Source: Borrelia turcica IST7 (lineage in GTDB: Bacteria; Spirochaetota; Spirochaetia; Borreliales; Borreliaceae). Taken from it: 64,000 nucleotides of DNA. A program made the position numbers and the translations under genes. This document shows positions 24,752 through 33,480 of this stretch, piece by piece; positions within the stretch are counted from its first letter, which is position 1; each line of letters opens with the position of its first letter. The stretch is taken from the NCBI RefSeq assembly GCF_003606285.1, contig NZ_CP028885.1, positions 62,001 through 126,000 on the forward strand, in the 5' to 3' direction. Below the pieces are notes generated by a model. It made no database searches. It was not told the origin of the DNA and saw nothing but the letters and a program-made list of their open reading frames with translations.

Positions 24752-25627
24752 TTATCGAGCTACGACTGCTTGTCTTTCTTGATTTTGTTTTCTTTGTTTT
24801 ATGTTTTGTTGTGCCTTGTTAGAACATTCTGGAACTTGGTCATACCCATTATTGTTATCACTAGCCTTAGGAGTACTTATGCAAGTTTTAAATTCAATAG
24901 CCATGTTTTTTATTGTCTCTATATGCTCTAGGACAGAAATAATACTGTCTCCATGGTCGTCAGGTGTTCCCTTAAAGAAATCAACAATACGCTCTGCAAC
25001 AACTTTTTTGTCGCCTTTATGATGTGTCTCATACATACACAAAGTTAGTAGTTCAAAATAACTGTCATATGCTTCTTGAAGTTCTTCTGTAAATTTTTCT
25101 TTTTCTTGCTTAATGCTACCTGCTCCTCCTGCTAGTTGAGGTTGTGGTTCGACTACAGAGCCAAGTGTGTCAGGTATAGCTTTAATAGCCTCTTCTGCCT
25201 CTATTTTAATTTTTTCTAATTTAAAATTGCCGTGTATAAATTCTTCTTTGTAAGGTCCCTTAAGCTTATTAAGTAGTGCTGGAAATTCTCCAGCTTCTTT
25301 TGAAAAACTCTTGTCATTAGCTTTCTCTTCTATTACCTTTTTTAGTTTCGCTATAGTATCCTCTTTCTCGAAGTAACCCATACCTGTATCAAATAGCTTT
25401 TTCTTAAGCTCAGGACTAAGACCCGTTGGCTTGGCGTTGCTAGCTACATCGGTAGGTTGCTTTGAATGTTTTTGCAATATTTCCTTTTTAATATCCTCGT
25501 AATCTTCTTTCATCCTAGCATCGTCATAAACGTTACAACAAATGAATGCTATAAGTAGCGTTATTGCTATTGCGTGAAAAATAATTTTACCTTTTGTTTT
25601 AAAAAAATTAAAAATGTCTTTACTCAT
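24752..25627 (-). CDS. Family C double-cysteine lipoprotein (member 4)
   Basis: A 291-residue predicted lipoprotein with signal IAFICCN (Cys30/31). It is close to member 5 over VYDDARMKEDYEDIKKEI, GLSPELKKKLFDTG, LKGPYKEEFIHGNFKLEKIK and FFKGTPDDHGDSI, and has paired cysteines near the C-terminus. The Tyr-Pro-Tyr-Pro motif found in the other four (HPYP in member 5) is missing here, and the tail is Gln/Asn/Lys-rich (QQNIKQRKQNQERQ). This fits a small in-frame deletion or shift at the tail. Function unknown. Confidence 0.88.
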   Translation of the reverse strand: MSKDIFNFFKTKGKIIFHAIAITLLIAFICCNVYDDARMKEDYEDIKKEILQKHSKQPTDVASNAKPTGLSPELKKKLFDTGMGYFEKEDTIAKLKKVIEEKANDKSFSKEAGEFPALLNKLKGPYKEEFIHGNFKLEKIKIEAEEAIKAIPDTLGSVVEPQPQLAGGAGSIKQEKEKFTEELQEAYDSYFELLTLCMYETHHKGDKKVVAERIVDFFKGTPDDHGDSIISVLEHIETIKNMAIEFKTCISTPKASDNNNGYDQVPECSNKAQQNIKQRKQNQERQAVVAR

Positions 25628-25734
25628 AAATCAAGCTCCTCATAAGAAATAACTATAGTACCATTTATTGCTTATTGCATTTTAAATGCCCAGTAGTCTC
25701 TTGTAGGTCAAGTTTTTGAGAGTTTAAAAAAATA

Positions 25735-25770
25735 AAAAAAGCTTGAGTCTGCTGTGACTCAAGCTTTTTT
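25735..25770 (-). terminator. Family C terminator (gene ending at 25826)
   Basis: A perfect 15-base stem (AAAAAAGCTTGAGTC with GACTCAAGCTTTTTT) around six bases; on the minus strand it ends in a T run. Confidence 0.85.
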
Positions 25771-25825
25771 GTGTAAATAATAATATTTTAAATGTCAATA
25801 TATTCTTGTTAGCGAGCTACTAAGG

Positions 25826-26704
25826 CTACTCGCGCCCCTGTTGATTTTGTCTTTTTTGTTGTGGATATGGATGCTTTTTTTCTACTTCGATAGTACACTG
25901 TGGAACTTGGTTAGCCCCACCATTGTTATCACTAGCCTTAGGAGTGCTTAGGCAAGTTTTAAAATCAAGAGCTCTGTTCTTTACAGCCTCTATGTGCTCT
26001 AGGACAGAAACAATGCTATCCCCATTGTTGTCAGGTGTTCCCTTAAAGAAATCAACAATACGCCCTTCAGCAACTTTATTGTCATCATGATAGGGTTTGG
26101 AATACATACACAAAGTTAGTAATTCGAAATAACTATCATATGCTTCTTGAAGTTCTTTTGTAAATGTTTCTTTTTGTACTTTAAGGTCTCCTGGTCTTTC
26201 TGCTTGAGGAAGAAGTGGTGGTTCGACTCCATAAACAAGTTTGTCTTCTGGTATGGCTTTAATAGCCTCTTCTGCCTCTAGCTTAATCTTTTCTAATTTA
26301 AAGTTGCCATGTATAAAGTCTTCTTTGTAAGCGCCCTTAAGCTTGTTAAGTAGTGCTGTATGTTCAAGAGCTTCTTTTGAAAAGTTGTTGTCATGAGCTT
26401 TTGTTAGTATTTTTGCTTTTAGTTTCTCTACAGTAGTATCTTTCTCTAAGTAACCTATACCTGTATCAAATAGTTTTTTCTTAAGCTCAGGACTAAGACC
26501 CTTTGGCTTAGCATTGCTAGTTACATCGGTAGGTTGCTTTAAATGTTTTTGCAATATTTCATCTTTAATATCCTTGTAATCTTCCTGCATCCTAGCGTCG
26601 TCATAAACGTTACAACAAATGAATGCTATAAGTAGCATTATTGCTATTGCTTGAAAAATAATTTTATTTTTTGTTTTAATAGAATTAAAAATATCTTTAT
26701 TCAT
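25826..26704 (-). CDS. Family C double-cysteine lipoprotein (member 5)
   Basis: A 292-residue predicted lipoprotein with signal IAFICCN (Cys30/31), then VYDDARMQEDYKDIKDEI. Family motifs in order are GLSPELKKKLFDTG (about 65), LKGAYKEDFIHGNFKLEKIK, KLEAEEAIKAIPED, FFKGTPDNNGDSI and the terminal KKHPYPQQKRQNQQ. It is first in the minus-strand block, so a shared promoter would lie upstream of 26704; each gene also has its own terminator, which argues for separate transcripts. Function unknown. Confidence 0.88.
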   Translation of the reverse strand: MNKDIFNSIKTKNKIIFQAIAIMLLIAFICCNVYDDARMQEDYKDIKDEILQKHLKQPTDVTSNAKPKGLSPELKKKLFDTGIGYLEKDTTVEKLKAKILTKAHDNNFSKEALEHTALLNKLKGAYKEDFIHGNFKLEKIKLEAEEAIKAIPEDKLVYGVEPPLLPQAERPGDLKVQKETFTKELQEAYDSYFELLTLCMYSKPYHDDNKVAEGRIVDFFKGTPDNNGDSIVSVLEHIEAVKNRALDFKTCLSTPKASDNNGGANQVPQCTIEVEKKHPYPQQKRQNQQGRE

Positions 26705-27087
26705 AAATCAAACTCCTCACAAACAATAAATATACTACTATTTGTAAGCATTGCATTATTTTTTCCCTTTAATAAGAGTTCATATACAAAAAAAGTCTGC
26801 AAAAATGCACACTAAATATTGTTTAACATTGCAAAATTTTGTGTTAACATTTACCTATTAATTTTCATCCGTGAAATATTAAATTAGAAAAAAGGTGAAT
26901 GTTATTAAACTCATGGTGCTTGATATTGATTTAAGATGGCTTATAGGGCGATTTAGTTAAAATTATTATTTAGAATTGAAACTAATGCTACTTAAGCTTT
27001 GCAATTGGGAATTGGTTAAAGCTTAGCAAGCAAACATATTAGTAATTGGATTACAAAAATAATAGATTAGGTATGAGGAAGTAGTTT
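26705..27087. other. Divergent intergenic region between family C and thyX
   Basis: No gene is seen. It separates the minus-strand lipoprotein block from the plus-strand nucleotide operon. TTGGTT at 27012-27017 and CATATT at 27035-27040, 17 bases apart, are a candidate promoter for thyX. An imperfect inverted repeat (GTTTAACA to TGTTAAC, 26821-26848) could be an operator, but no known binding-site pattern was recognised. Confidence 0.45.
27012..27040 (+). promoter_or_regulatory. Candidate promoter of the thyX-nrdIEF operon
   Basis: TTGGTT and CATATT with a 17-base spacer, 47 bases before the thyX start codon. Moderate match in an AT-rich region. Confidence 0.4.
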
Positions 27088-27906
27088 ATGCATGAATATG
27101 TGCAAACAGCAGAAGAAATATTAGATAAGGAATACAAGGTTTTAGATAAGGGGTTCTTGAGGCTTATTGACTATATGGGTAGTGATGAGCGGATAGTTAG
27201 TGCTGCTAGAGTTTCTTACAGAGATACTAAGGCAAAGCGAGATAGTGCGGGTCTTATTGATTATCTTATACGAAATGAGCATACAAGTCCGCTTGAACAA
27301 GTAGTTTTTACTTTTCATGTAAAAGCGCCAATATTTGTTGCAAGACAGTGGATGAGGCATAGGACATCAAGAATTAATGAAGTCTCGGGGCGTTACAGTG
27401 TTATGAGGGAAGAATTTTATGTGCCCTCTAGATGTTCTCTTAACAAACAAAGTGCTACTAATAAACAGGGCCGTTCTAGTATGAAAGTTGATGATAAGGT
27501 TGCTCTGTCCTTGATTAATGATTTAGAGGAGCATCATAGAAAATCTTACAAGGTTTACCATGATATGGTAGAGAAAGATATTTCAAGAGAAATAGCAAGA
27601 ATAGCCTTGCCTTTAAGTTTATACACGGAATGGTATTGGCAAATTGATTTGAACAATTTATTTCACTTTGTTAAGCTTAGAATCTCATCTCATGCTCAAT
27701 GGGAAATAAGAGAATATGCTATTTTGGTATTAAAGCTTGCAGAATTGGTGGTTCCTTTAGCTACTACGAGCTTTAAGAAACATATTTTAGATGGAGTTAT
27801 GCTTTCAAGGGACGAATTGCGTGAGATTAAGAGAGTGTTAAATCTATCTAAGCTACATTTATCAGAAATTGATTTAAAGAGATTAAAAGAAAAACTTGAT
27901 TTGTAA
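27088..27906 (+). CDS. thyX: FAD-dependent thymidylate synthase ThyX
   Basis: A 272-residue ThyX, which makes dTMP from dUMP in the cytoplasm using methylenetetrahydrofolate and FAD/NADPH. The class signature RHR-x7-S is present at residues 90-100 (RHRTSRINEVS). The conserved C-terminal region with NNLFHFVKLR follows, and the length suits the family. GAGGAAG precedes the ATG. It heads an operon with nrdI, nrdE and nrdF (24 bases to the next gene), linking dTMP and deoxynucleotide supply. Plasmid-borne thyX is known in relapsing-fever Borrelia and is absent in Lyme Borrelia. Confidence 0.97.
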   Translation: MHEYVQTAEEILDKEYKVLDKGFLRLIDYMGSDERIVSAARVSYRDTKAKRDSAGLIDYLIRNEHTSPLEQVVFTFHVKAPIFVARQWMRHRTSRINEVSGRYSVMREEFYVPSRCSLNKQSATNKQGRSSMKVDDKVALSLINDLEEHHRKSYKVYHDMVEKDISREIARIALPLSLYTEWYWQIDLNNLFHFVKLRISSHAQWEIREYAILVLKLAELVVPLATTSFKKHILDGVMLSRDELREIKRVLNLSKLHLSEIDLKRLKEKLDL

Positions 27907-27929
27907 AAACTTAAAAGAGGGTTAGGTGT

Positions 27930-28301
27930 ATTTTAGTAGTGTATGCATCAAAAACAGGAAACATAAATCGCTTTATTGCTAAAACTGGTTTAAAAAATGT
28001 TTTTCGCATAGAGACAGGCTGTGAGACTGTAAGTGAGCCTTATGTTTTACTTACTTATACGGCTTCTTTTGGCAATATTCCACCTGAGGTAGAAAAGTTT
28101 TTGGAGCACAACTGGAAATTGATGGTGGGGATTGCTGGTAGTGGGAATAAGAATTGGGGCGATTCTTTTTGCAATGCTGTTAATTTAATAAGACGCAAAT
28201 ATGATGTTCCAGAGATATTGAAGTTTGAGCTTGCAGGGAATGTGCACGATGTTAATGATTTTAAGGAAAGGATTTGCGATGAAACACTTAGAATTAAATA
28301 A
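27930..28301 (+). CDS. nrdI: NrdI flavodoxin-like protein, probable ATT start
   Basis: A 123-residue NrdI, the flavoprotein that activates the dimanganese cofactor of class Ib ribonucleotide reductase. The FMN phosphate loop is S-K-T-G-N near the start, and GSGNKNWGDSFCNA is the second conserved loop. The frame has no ATG near its beginning: an in-frame stop lies at 27912-27914, and the only usable starts are ATT at 27930 or GTG at 27939. ATT is preferred because AGAGGG lies eight bases upstream and it gives I/M-L-V-V-Y-A before SKTGN, a complete first beta strand; GTG would remove half of that strand. It overlaps nrdE by 23 bases. Confidence 0.92.
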   Translation: MLVVYASKTGNINRFIAKTGLKNVFRIETGCETVSEPYVLLTYTASFGNIPPEVEKFLEHNWKLMVGIAGSGNKNWGDSFCNAVNLIRRKYDVPEILKFELAGNVHDVNDFKERICDETLRIK

Positions 28302-30354
28302 TGAAATTATGGTTTTAAAAGACGGATTTTACAGACTAGAGAAAGACCTTGAGGCTTTAAGTGTTTTCTTGGAAGAAGTTAAGAGTAAGTCTTTACAATT
28401 TAGTGACCCAAATGAGAGGATGCAATATTTAATTGACAATAATTATTATGAAGATTTTTATGAAAAATATTCTAGAGAAGAAATACTTGAGATATATGAA
28501 CTTGTTGGGCTAGAGAATTTTAGCTTCAAGTCTTATATGAGTGCTTCTAAGTTTTACAAGGACTATGCTCTTAAGAATAATGACCGTAGTATTTATTTGG
28601 AAGAATATGAGGATAGAATAATTGCAGTTAGCCTCTCTCTTGCAGGTGGAGACTTTAATTTTGCTAAATCCCTTGCCGTGGAAATGATTAAACAGAGATA
28701 TCAGCCCGCAACACCTACATTTTTAAATGCGGGTAAAAAGGTTAGGGGTGAGCTTGTATCTTGTTTCTTGCTTGAAGTAGAGGATTCTCTTAATAGTATT
28801 ACATTTAATATCTCATCTGCTATGCAACTTTCAAAGATTGGTGGGGGGATTGCTTTAAATCTTTCAAATATTAGGGCTGTGGGTGAGGATATAAGAGGCA
28901 TTCAAAATGTTGCAAAGGGTGTAATTCCTGTTATGAAGCTTTTAGAAGATGGATTTAACTATGCGGATCAAATGGGGCAAAGAAATGGAGCTGGTGCTGT
29001 TTACTTAAGTATTTTTCATTATAATATAGAGGAATTCTTGGACACAAAGAAAATAAATGCCGATGAGAAAAGTCGTATTCAGACATTATCATTGGGTGTC
29101 ATAATTCCGGATAAGTTTTTTGATATTGCTCGTGATGGTGGTAATTTTTATGCATTTGCACCCCATTCGCTTTTCAAAGAGACTGGCCAGCATTTAAGCG
29201 ACATTGATTTTGATAAGGATTATGATTCGTTGGCAAATAACCCAAATATTGTAAAGAAAGAAATTTCTGCTAGAGACATGCTTGTTCGTATTGCTAGATT
29301 ACAGTTTGAATCTGGATATCCTTATATAATGTATTCAACTGCATGTAATTTAAATAATCCACTTAAAGGATTGGGCAGAATTAAGATGTCTAATCTTTGT
29401 ACAGAGATTTTTCAAATTCAGACCCCATCCATTATTGCTGATTATGGTGATGGGGACCAGATAGGCTATGACATTAGTTGTATTTTGGGTTCTCTAAATA
29501 TTGTTAATGTTGTAAATAGTGATTTTGAGCATACGGTAGATGTTGCCATGAGAGCATTAACGGCTGTTGTTGGTATTGTGGATATTAAGAATGCTCCTAG
29601 TGTCAGGAAGGCAAATGAAGATTATCATTCGGTTGGCCTTGGTGTAATGAATTTGCATGGATTTTTAATTAAAAATAAAATCTCTTATGAGAGCCCTGAG
29701 GCTTGTGATTTTGTTCGTACCTTTTTTATGATGTTAAATTTTTATTCTTTAAAAAGTAGCATGAATATTGCAAAGGAGCGAGGTGAGACTTTTAAAGATT
29801 TTAAGAAAAGTGAATATTACAATGGAAATTATTTTAATATGTATTTGAGTGAAGATTTTACACCCAGAACAGAAGCGGTTGAAAAAATCTTTAGTGGTTT
29901 AAAAATTCCTGTTAAGAGTGATTGGGAAGCGCTTAAAGAAGAGGTTAGAAAGCATGGTCTTTATCATTCTTATAGGCTAGCTGTAGCACCAACTCAAAGC
30001 ATATCTTATATACAAAATGCAACAACATCTCTTATGCCTATTGTTGAACTAGTTGAGGCTAGAGTTTATGGTAATTCTACAACATATTATCCAATGCCTT
30101 ATCTTACCAGGGAGAATGCTACTCTTTTCAAATCAGCTTATTATATGGACATGACAAAATTAATAGACCTCATAAGCGAAGCACAGCGACATGTTGACCA
30201 GGGGATTAGTACTCTTCTTTATGTTACAAATGAAGCTAGTACTAGGGATCTTGTAAAGCTTTATATTTATGCTAAGAATAAAGGCCTTAAAAGCTTATAT
30301 TATACAAGGAATAAAAATCTATCCGTAGAGGAGTGTATTCTTTGCGCAATATAG
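28279..30354 (+). CDS. nrdE: Ribonucleotide reductase class Ib, large subunit NrdE
   Basis: A 691-residue catalytic subunit that reduces ribonucleoside diphosphates. Visible family features are the first active-site cysteine in SCFLLEVEDS, the radical cysteine with its neighbours in SNLCTEIF (N-x-C-x-E), the partner cysteine in SCILGSLN, and the C-terminal redox pair C-I-L-C three residues from the end. The start at 28279 is set by AAGGAAAGG and suits the family length; the longer frame from 28225 would lie inside nrdI. The gene overlaps the end of nrdI and is followed nine bases later by nrdF. No nrdH-like glutaredoxin gene is in this operon. Confidence 0.97.
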   Translation: MKHLELNNEIMVLKDGFYRLEKDLEALSVFLEEVKSKSLQFSDPNERMQYLIDNNYYEDFYEKYSREEILEIYELVGLENFSFKSYMSASKFYKDYALKNNDRSIYLEEYEDRIIAVSLSLAGGDFNFAKSLAVEMIKQRYQPATPTFLNAGKKVRGELVSCFLLEVEDSLNSITFNISSAMQLSKIGGGIALNLSNIRAVGEDIRGIQNVAKGVIPVMKLLEDGFNYADQMGQRNGAGAVYLSIFHYNIEEFLDTKKINADEKSRIQTLSLGVIIPDKFFDIARDGGNFYAFAPHSLFKETGQHLSDIDFDKDYDSLANNPNIVKKEISARDMLVRIARLQFESGYPYIMYSTACNLNNPLKGLGRIKMSNLCTEIFQIQTPSIIADYGDGDQIGYDISCILGSLNIVNVVNSDFEHTVDVAMRALTAVVGIVDIKNAPSVRKANEDYHSVGLGVMNLHGFLIKNKISYESPEACDFVRTFFMMLNFYSLKSSMNIAKERGETFKDFKKSEYYNGNYFNMYLSEDFTPRTEAVEKIFSGLKIPVKSDWEALKEEVRKHGLYHSYRLAVAPTQSISYIQNATTSLMPIVELVEARVYGNSTTYYPMPYLTRENATLFKSAYYMDMTKLIDLISEAQRHVDQGISTLLYVTNEASTRDLVKLYIYAKNKGLKSLYYTRNKNLSVEECILCAI

Positions 30355-30363
30355 GAGGTATTT

Positions 30364-31338
30364 ATGAGTGGTAGTGATGGTAATCGAGAGGCCATAAATT
30401 GGAATAGGCTTAATAATGGGTATACTAAGATGTTTTGGGACCAAAACATAAGGCAATTTTGGGTGGATGAAGAGATTCCAATTTCTGGTGATAAACTTGT
30501 TTGGAAAACCTTATCGCCAGAGGAAAGGGATGTTTATGAGAAGGTATTAGGGGGGCTTACTTTACTTGATACAGAGCAGGGTTCTGTTGGCATGCCTAGA
30601 ATAGCTTTAGCAATAGATAATCTGGATTACAAGCCGGTTCTTGGGTTTATGGGTGCTATGGAACACATGCATGCAAAGAGCTATAGTAGCATATTTTCAA
30701 GTTTATCAAACATAGACAGAATAGATAATATATTCAGTTGGGTTAAGAATTATAGAAATTTTCAAGATAAGCTAGATTTGATTTTAGGCAAATATAACAA
30801 TATCCACGATAGGATGAGTTTATATAAGGCTTTGTGTACTTCTGTATTTCTTGAAACATTTTTGTTTTATTCAGGTTTTTTTTATCCTCTCTATCTTGCG
30901 GGTCAGGGTAAGATGATAAATAGTGGTGAGATTATTAATTTAATATTAAGAGATGAATCTGTACATGGTGTATTTGTTGGTCTTCTGGCGCAGGAGGAGT
31001 TTGACAAAATGACTACTCGAGAGCAAGAAATTGCGCAAAAGGAGGTTCTGTCTATCCTAGAGAGGCTTTATGGATTGGAGAGGGCATATACTAAGGAATT
31101 ATATTCTTCTATTGGGCTTGAAGTGCCTGTTGATGTTTTTGTTCGCTACAATGCTGATAAGGCCTTGATGAATTTAGGCTTTGACCCTATTTTTAACATT
31201 AAAGATGTTGATGTTAATCCTTTGGTTTTAAATGGTTTGCGGACTCACACAAAAACGCATGACTTTTTCTCTACTAAGGGTAATGGGTACATTAAACCTA
31301 TGAAGGTTGAAGTTTTACAGGATGATGATTTTGCTTGA
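30364..31338 (+). CDS. nrdF: Ribonucleotide reductase class Ib, small subunit NrdF
   Basis: A 324-residue small subunit carrying the metal-tyrosyl radical. The metal ligands are all present: Asp69 (LLDTEQ), Glu100 and His103 (E-H-M-H), Glu164 (FLETFLF), Glu198 and His201 (DESVHG). The radical tyrosine is Tyr107 (AKSYSSI). The C-terminal stretch ends in DDDFA, fit for docking on NrdE. GGAGG precedes the ATG. Last gene of the thyX-nrdIEF operon, followed by a strong terminator. Confidence 0.97.
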   Translation: MSGSDGNREAINWNRLNNGYTKMFWDQNIRQFWVDEEIPISGDKLVWKTLSPEERDVYEKVLGGLTLLDTEQGSVGMPRIALAIDNLDYKPVLGFMGAMEHMHAKSYSSIFSSLSNIDRIDNIFSWVKNYRNFQDKLDLILGKYNNIHDRMSLYKALCTSVFLETFLFYSGFFYPLYLAGQGKMINSGEIINLILRDESVHGVFVGLLAQEEFDKMTTREQEIAQKEVLSILERLYGLERAYTKELYSSIGLEVPVDVFVRYNADKALMNLGFDPIFNIKDVDVNPLVLNGLRTHTKTHDFFSTKGNGYIKPMKVEVLQDDDFA

Positions 31339-31405
31339 AATTTGTTAGTAAACATTTGCTTTTATAAATTAAAAATGATATTTAAGTATTGTTTTTTTAA
31401 TTGCC

Positions 31406-31436
31406 TTAAGCACTTTAAGTTTTTTAAAGTGCTTAA
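31406..31436 (+). terminator. Terminator of the thyX-nrdIEF operon
   Basis: A 13-base stem, TTAAGCACTTTAA with TTAAAGTGCTTAA, around a five-base loop, followed by AAAAAG. The U run is within the loop rather than after the stem. Confidence 0.65.
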
Positions 31437-31561
31437 AAAGTCTTTAAAGCTAGCTCTGGGCGCTAGAAGTTTGTCATTTAATTTCAATTCTTTTCTATGT
31501 AGCTATTTGTAACCTGTTTATTTCGTGTTGTGTACTATCTTTACTAAAGAGGAGATGAGAA

Positions 31562-32323
31562 ATGAGATATATAAATATGGTAAACATTTTAGTATTAATG
31601 TTTTTAGTGTGTTGTAAACAATATGAATTTGAGAGTGACGCGGAGGATGAGGCTAGGGTAGCAGAGGCAGATGCTGGAGTTGTAGCACAAAAGGCAGCAG
31701 AGGAAATAAGCAAGCTTACGGGAAAGGGAGTAGAGGAGATAAAGGCTTTAAGTCAAGAAGACCTTGAGAAGTTAGCGAAGGAAGTGGAGGAAGATTCTGA
31801 GAAGTTTTTAGTGAGTGCTAGAGGTGGTAGTAGTAACAATAACAATGCAAAGAAAGCAGAGCTTATTAAAGTTGTTAAAAGTTCAGCAGAAAAGTTTGAG
31901 AAAGCATTTAAGACATTATCAAAGGCTGGCTATGATAGTAATATATCAGGGGTAGTAATAGAAAGTATGAAACCAGCGCTAGAAAAGTTAGGTTTAGTGG
32001 AGAAGTTAGTAGGAATAGCAAATGGAAGTGATTCAAATAGTAACAAAGAGGCTATGAAGAAGGCATTAAAAGAGTCTGGTGTTTCTGATTTAGATACCTG
32101 TTCAAGTGATATTAATGGAGGTAACCCACTAAATAATGGAAATAGATGTATGAACAATCTTTTAAAAAGTGTGGAAAACTCTTTTAATAAAGGTGTTGAT
32201 AAAAACATAAGAGACAATTTAGAGGAGGCGCCAGAAAAGTTTAAATTATCATTGCAATCACTGGTAAAGGCAGCTAAAGATTTAAGTGATGCAGCAGGAT
32301 TGATTGCGGCTTTATTTAACTAA
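31562..32323 (+). CDS. Family D lipoprotein (member 1)
   Basis: A 253-residue predicted lipoprotein. The signal ends in FLVCC (Cys18, with a cysteine instead of Gly before it), then KQYEFESDAEDEAR. An Ala/Glu-rich helix with EEISKLTGKGVEEIKALSQEDLEKL follows, then a Ser/Asn-rich link and the domain: KKAELIKVVKSSAEKFEKAFKTL (given in parts: AEKFEKAFKTL), GLVEKLVGIANGS, two cysteines about 20 residues apart in the last third, and the ending AAGLIAALFN. GAGGAGA precedes the ATG. The -35 box seen upstream of members 2-4 is poor here. Function unknown. Confidence 0.9.
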   Translation: MRYINMVNILVLMFLVCCKQYEFESDAEDEARVAEADAGVVAQKAAEEISKLTGKGVEEIKALSQEDLEKLAKEVEEDSEKFLVSARGGSSNNNNAKKAELIKVVKSSAEKFEKAFKTLSKAGYDSNISGVVIESMKPALEKLGLVEKLVGIANGSDSNSNKEAMKKALKESGVSDLDTCSSDINGGNPLNNGNRCMNNLLKSVENSFNKGVDKNIRDNLEEAPEKFKLSLQSLVKAAKDLSDAAGLIAALFN

Positions 32324-32346
32324 AAATTTAAATATTATAAAGTATG

Positions 32347-32380
32347 AATAGTGAAGAGTAATGAGATATTCTTCACTATT
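32347..32380 (+). terminator. Family D terminator (copy 1)
   Basis: AATAGTGAAGA pairs with TCTTCACTATT around 12 bases, followed by TTTT. The hairpin is repeated after members 2 and 3. Confidence 0.75.
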
Positions 32381-32470
32381 TTTATGGCTATCTTTTGTAG
32401 CCTTAAGGCTATGTACCTAATATGAATTCTTATATTTAGTTTTGTATTTTTGTAAGTTAATGAGGTTTTA

Positions 32471-32499
32471 TTGACACAGTGTTTATTGCGTGTTATGAA
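32471..32499 (+). promoter_or_regulatory. Promoter for family D member 2
   Basis: TTGACA at 32471-32476 and TATGAA at 32494-32499 with a 17-base spacer, 29 bases before the start codon. The block is copied upstream of members 3 and 4. Confidence 0.7.
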
Positions 32500-32528
32500 G
32501 TATCTTTGCTGTAGATAGGAGATGAGAT

Positions 32529-33278
32529 ATGAGATATGTAAATATGTTGAGTATTTTAGTGTTAGTGTTTTTAGTAGGTTGTAAACAATATGAATTTGAG
32601 AGTGAAGCGGAGGGTGAGGCTAAGGTAGCAGAGGCAGATGCAGCTGTTGCAGCACAAAAGGCGGCAGAGGAAGTAAGCAAGGTTACGGGATTGGGAGTCG
32701 AGGAGATAAAGGCTTTAAGTAAAGAGGACCTTGAGAGGCTGTCAGAGGAAGTAAAAAAAGATTCTGAAAAATCTAGAGCGAGTGCTAGAGGTGTTAATGG
32801 AAGTGCTGAAAATGCAAAGAAAGCAGAGCTTATTAAGGAAATTAAAAGTACAGCAGAAAAGTTTGAGAAAGCATTTAAGACGTTGGTAAGTGAAGGGTAT
32901 GGTGGTCCGGTAGCAGATGCCGTAAAAGGCAATATGGATATGGGATTAAAAAAATTAGGTTTAGTGGAGAAGTTAGTAGGCATAGCAAATGGTAGTGGGA
33001 AAAAAGAGGCTATGAAGAAGGCAGTAGAGGAGTTTGGTGGTGATACAGGTTCCTGTAAGAGTGATATTAATGGTATACGTCCACCAAATAATGGAAGTAA
33101 TAAATGTATGAAAAATCTTATGGGAAATGTAAGAAGTTCTTTTAGTGGTGTTGAGAATAATATAAGAGACAATTTAGAAACAGCGTCAGCTAAGTTCAAA
33201 TCATCATTGCAATCGCTGGTGCAGGCAGCTAGCGATATAAGCAGTGCAGCAGGATTAATTTCAGCTTTATTTTCTTAA
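32529..33278 (+). CDS. Family D lipoprotein (member 2)
   Basis: A 249-residue predicted lipoprotein with signal FLVGC (Cys18) then KQYEFESEAEGEAK. The Ala-rich helix with VSKVTGLGVEEIKALSKEDL leads to the domain AEKFEKAFKTLVSEGYGG, GLVEKLVGIANGS, cysteines in TGSCKSD and NKCMKN, and the ending SAAGLISALFS. The two cysteines are at constant spacing in members 1-3 and could form a disulphide outside the cytoplasm. AGGAGA precedes the ATG. Function unknown. Confidence 0.9.
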   Translation: MRYVNMLSILVLVFLVGCKQYEFESEAEGEAKVAEADAAVAAQKAAEEVSKVTGLGVEEIKALSKEDLERLSEEVKKDSEKSRASARGVNGSAENAKKAELIKEIKSTAEKFEKAFKTLVSEGYGGPVADAVKGNMDMGLKKLGLVEKLVGIANGSGKKEAMKKAVEEFGGDTGSCKSDINGIRPPNNGSNKCMKNLMGNVRSSFSGVENNIRDNLETASAKFKSSLQSLVQAASDISSAAGLISALFS

Positions 33279-33310
33279 AAGATTAATAAATTTAAATATT
33301 ATGAAGTATG

Positions 33311-33345
33311 AATAGTGAAGAGTAGGTTAGGTATTCTTCACTATT
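33311..33345 (+). terminator. Family D terminator (copy 2)
   Basis: AATAGTGAAGA/TCTTCACTATT hairpin, followed by TTTTG. Confidence 0.75.
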
Positions 33346-33420
33346 TTTGTAGTTAAGCTAGTTGTATAAATTACTACTTAATCTATAAGTTTTGTATTTT
33401 TGTAAGGTAATGAGGTTTTA

Positions 33421-33449
33421 TTGACACAGTGTTTATTGCGAGTTATGGA
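33421..33449 (+). promoter_or_regulatory. Promoter for family D member 3
   Basis: TTGACA at 33421-33426 and TATGGA at 33444-33449, 17 bases apart; same block as for member 2. Confidence 0.65.
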
Positions 33450-33480
33450 GTATGTTTACTTTAAATAGGAGGGGAGTAAT

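Noticed and set aside
26821-26848. Inverted repeat upstream of thyX as an NrdR-type operator
   Set aside because: The arms are imperfect with a three-base offset and do not fit the NrdR box pattern as remembered; only noted as a weak dyad.
26899-26934. An 11-codon open frame upstream of thyX as a leader peptide
   Set aside because: The purine-rich stretch abuts the ATG with no spacing, and no terminator/antiterminator pair follows; it is likely chance.
28225-28278. Longer N-terminus of NrdE starting inside nrdI
   Set aside because: It has no ribosome binding site, lies within another conserved gene, and adds residues with no place in the NrdE family; ATG at 28279 fits.
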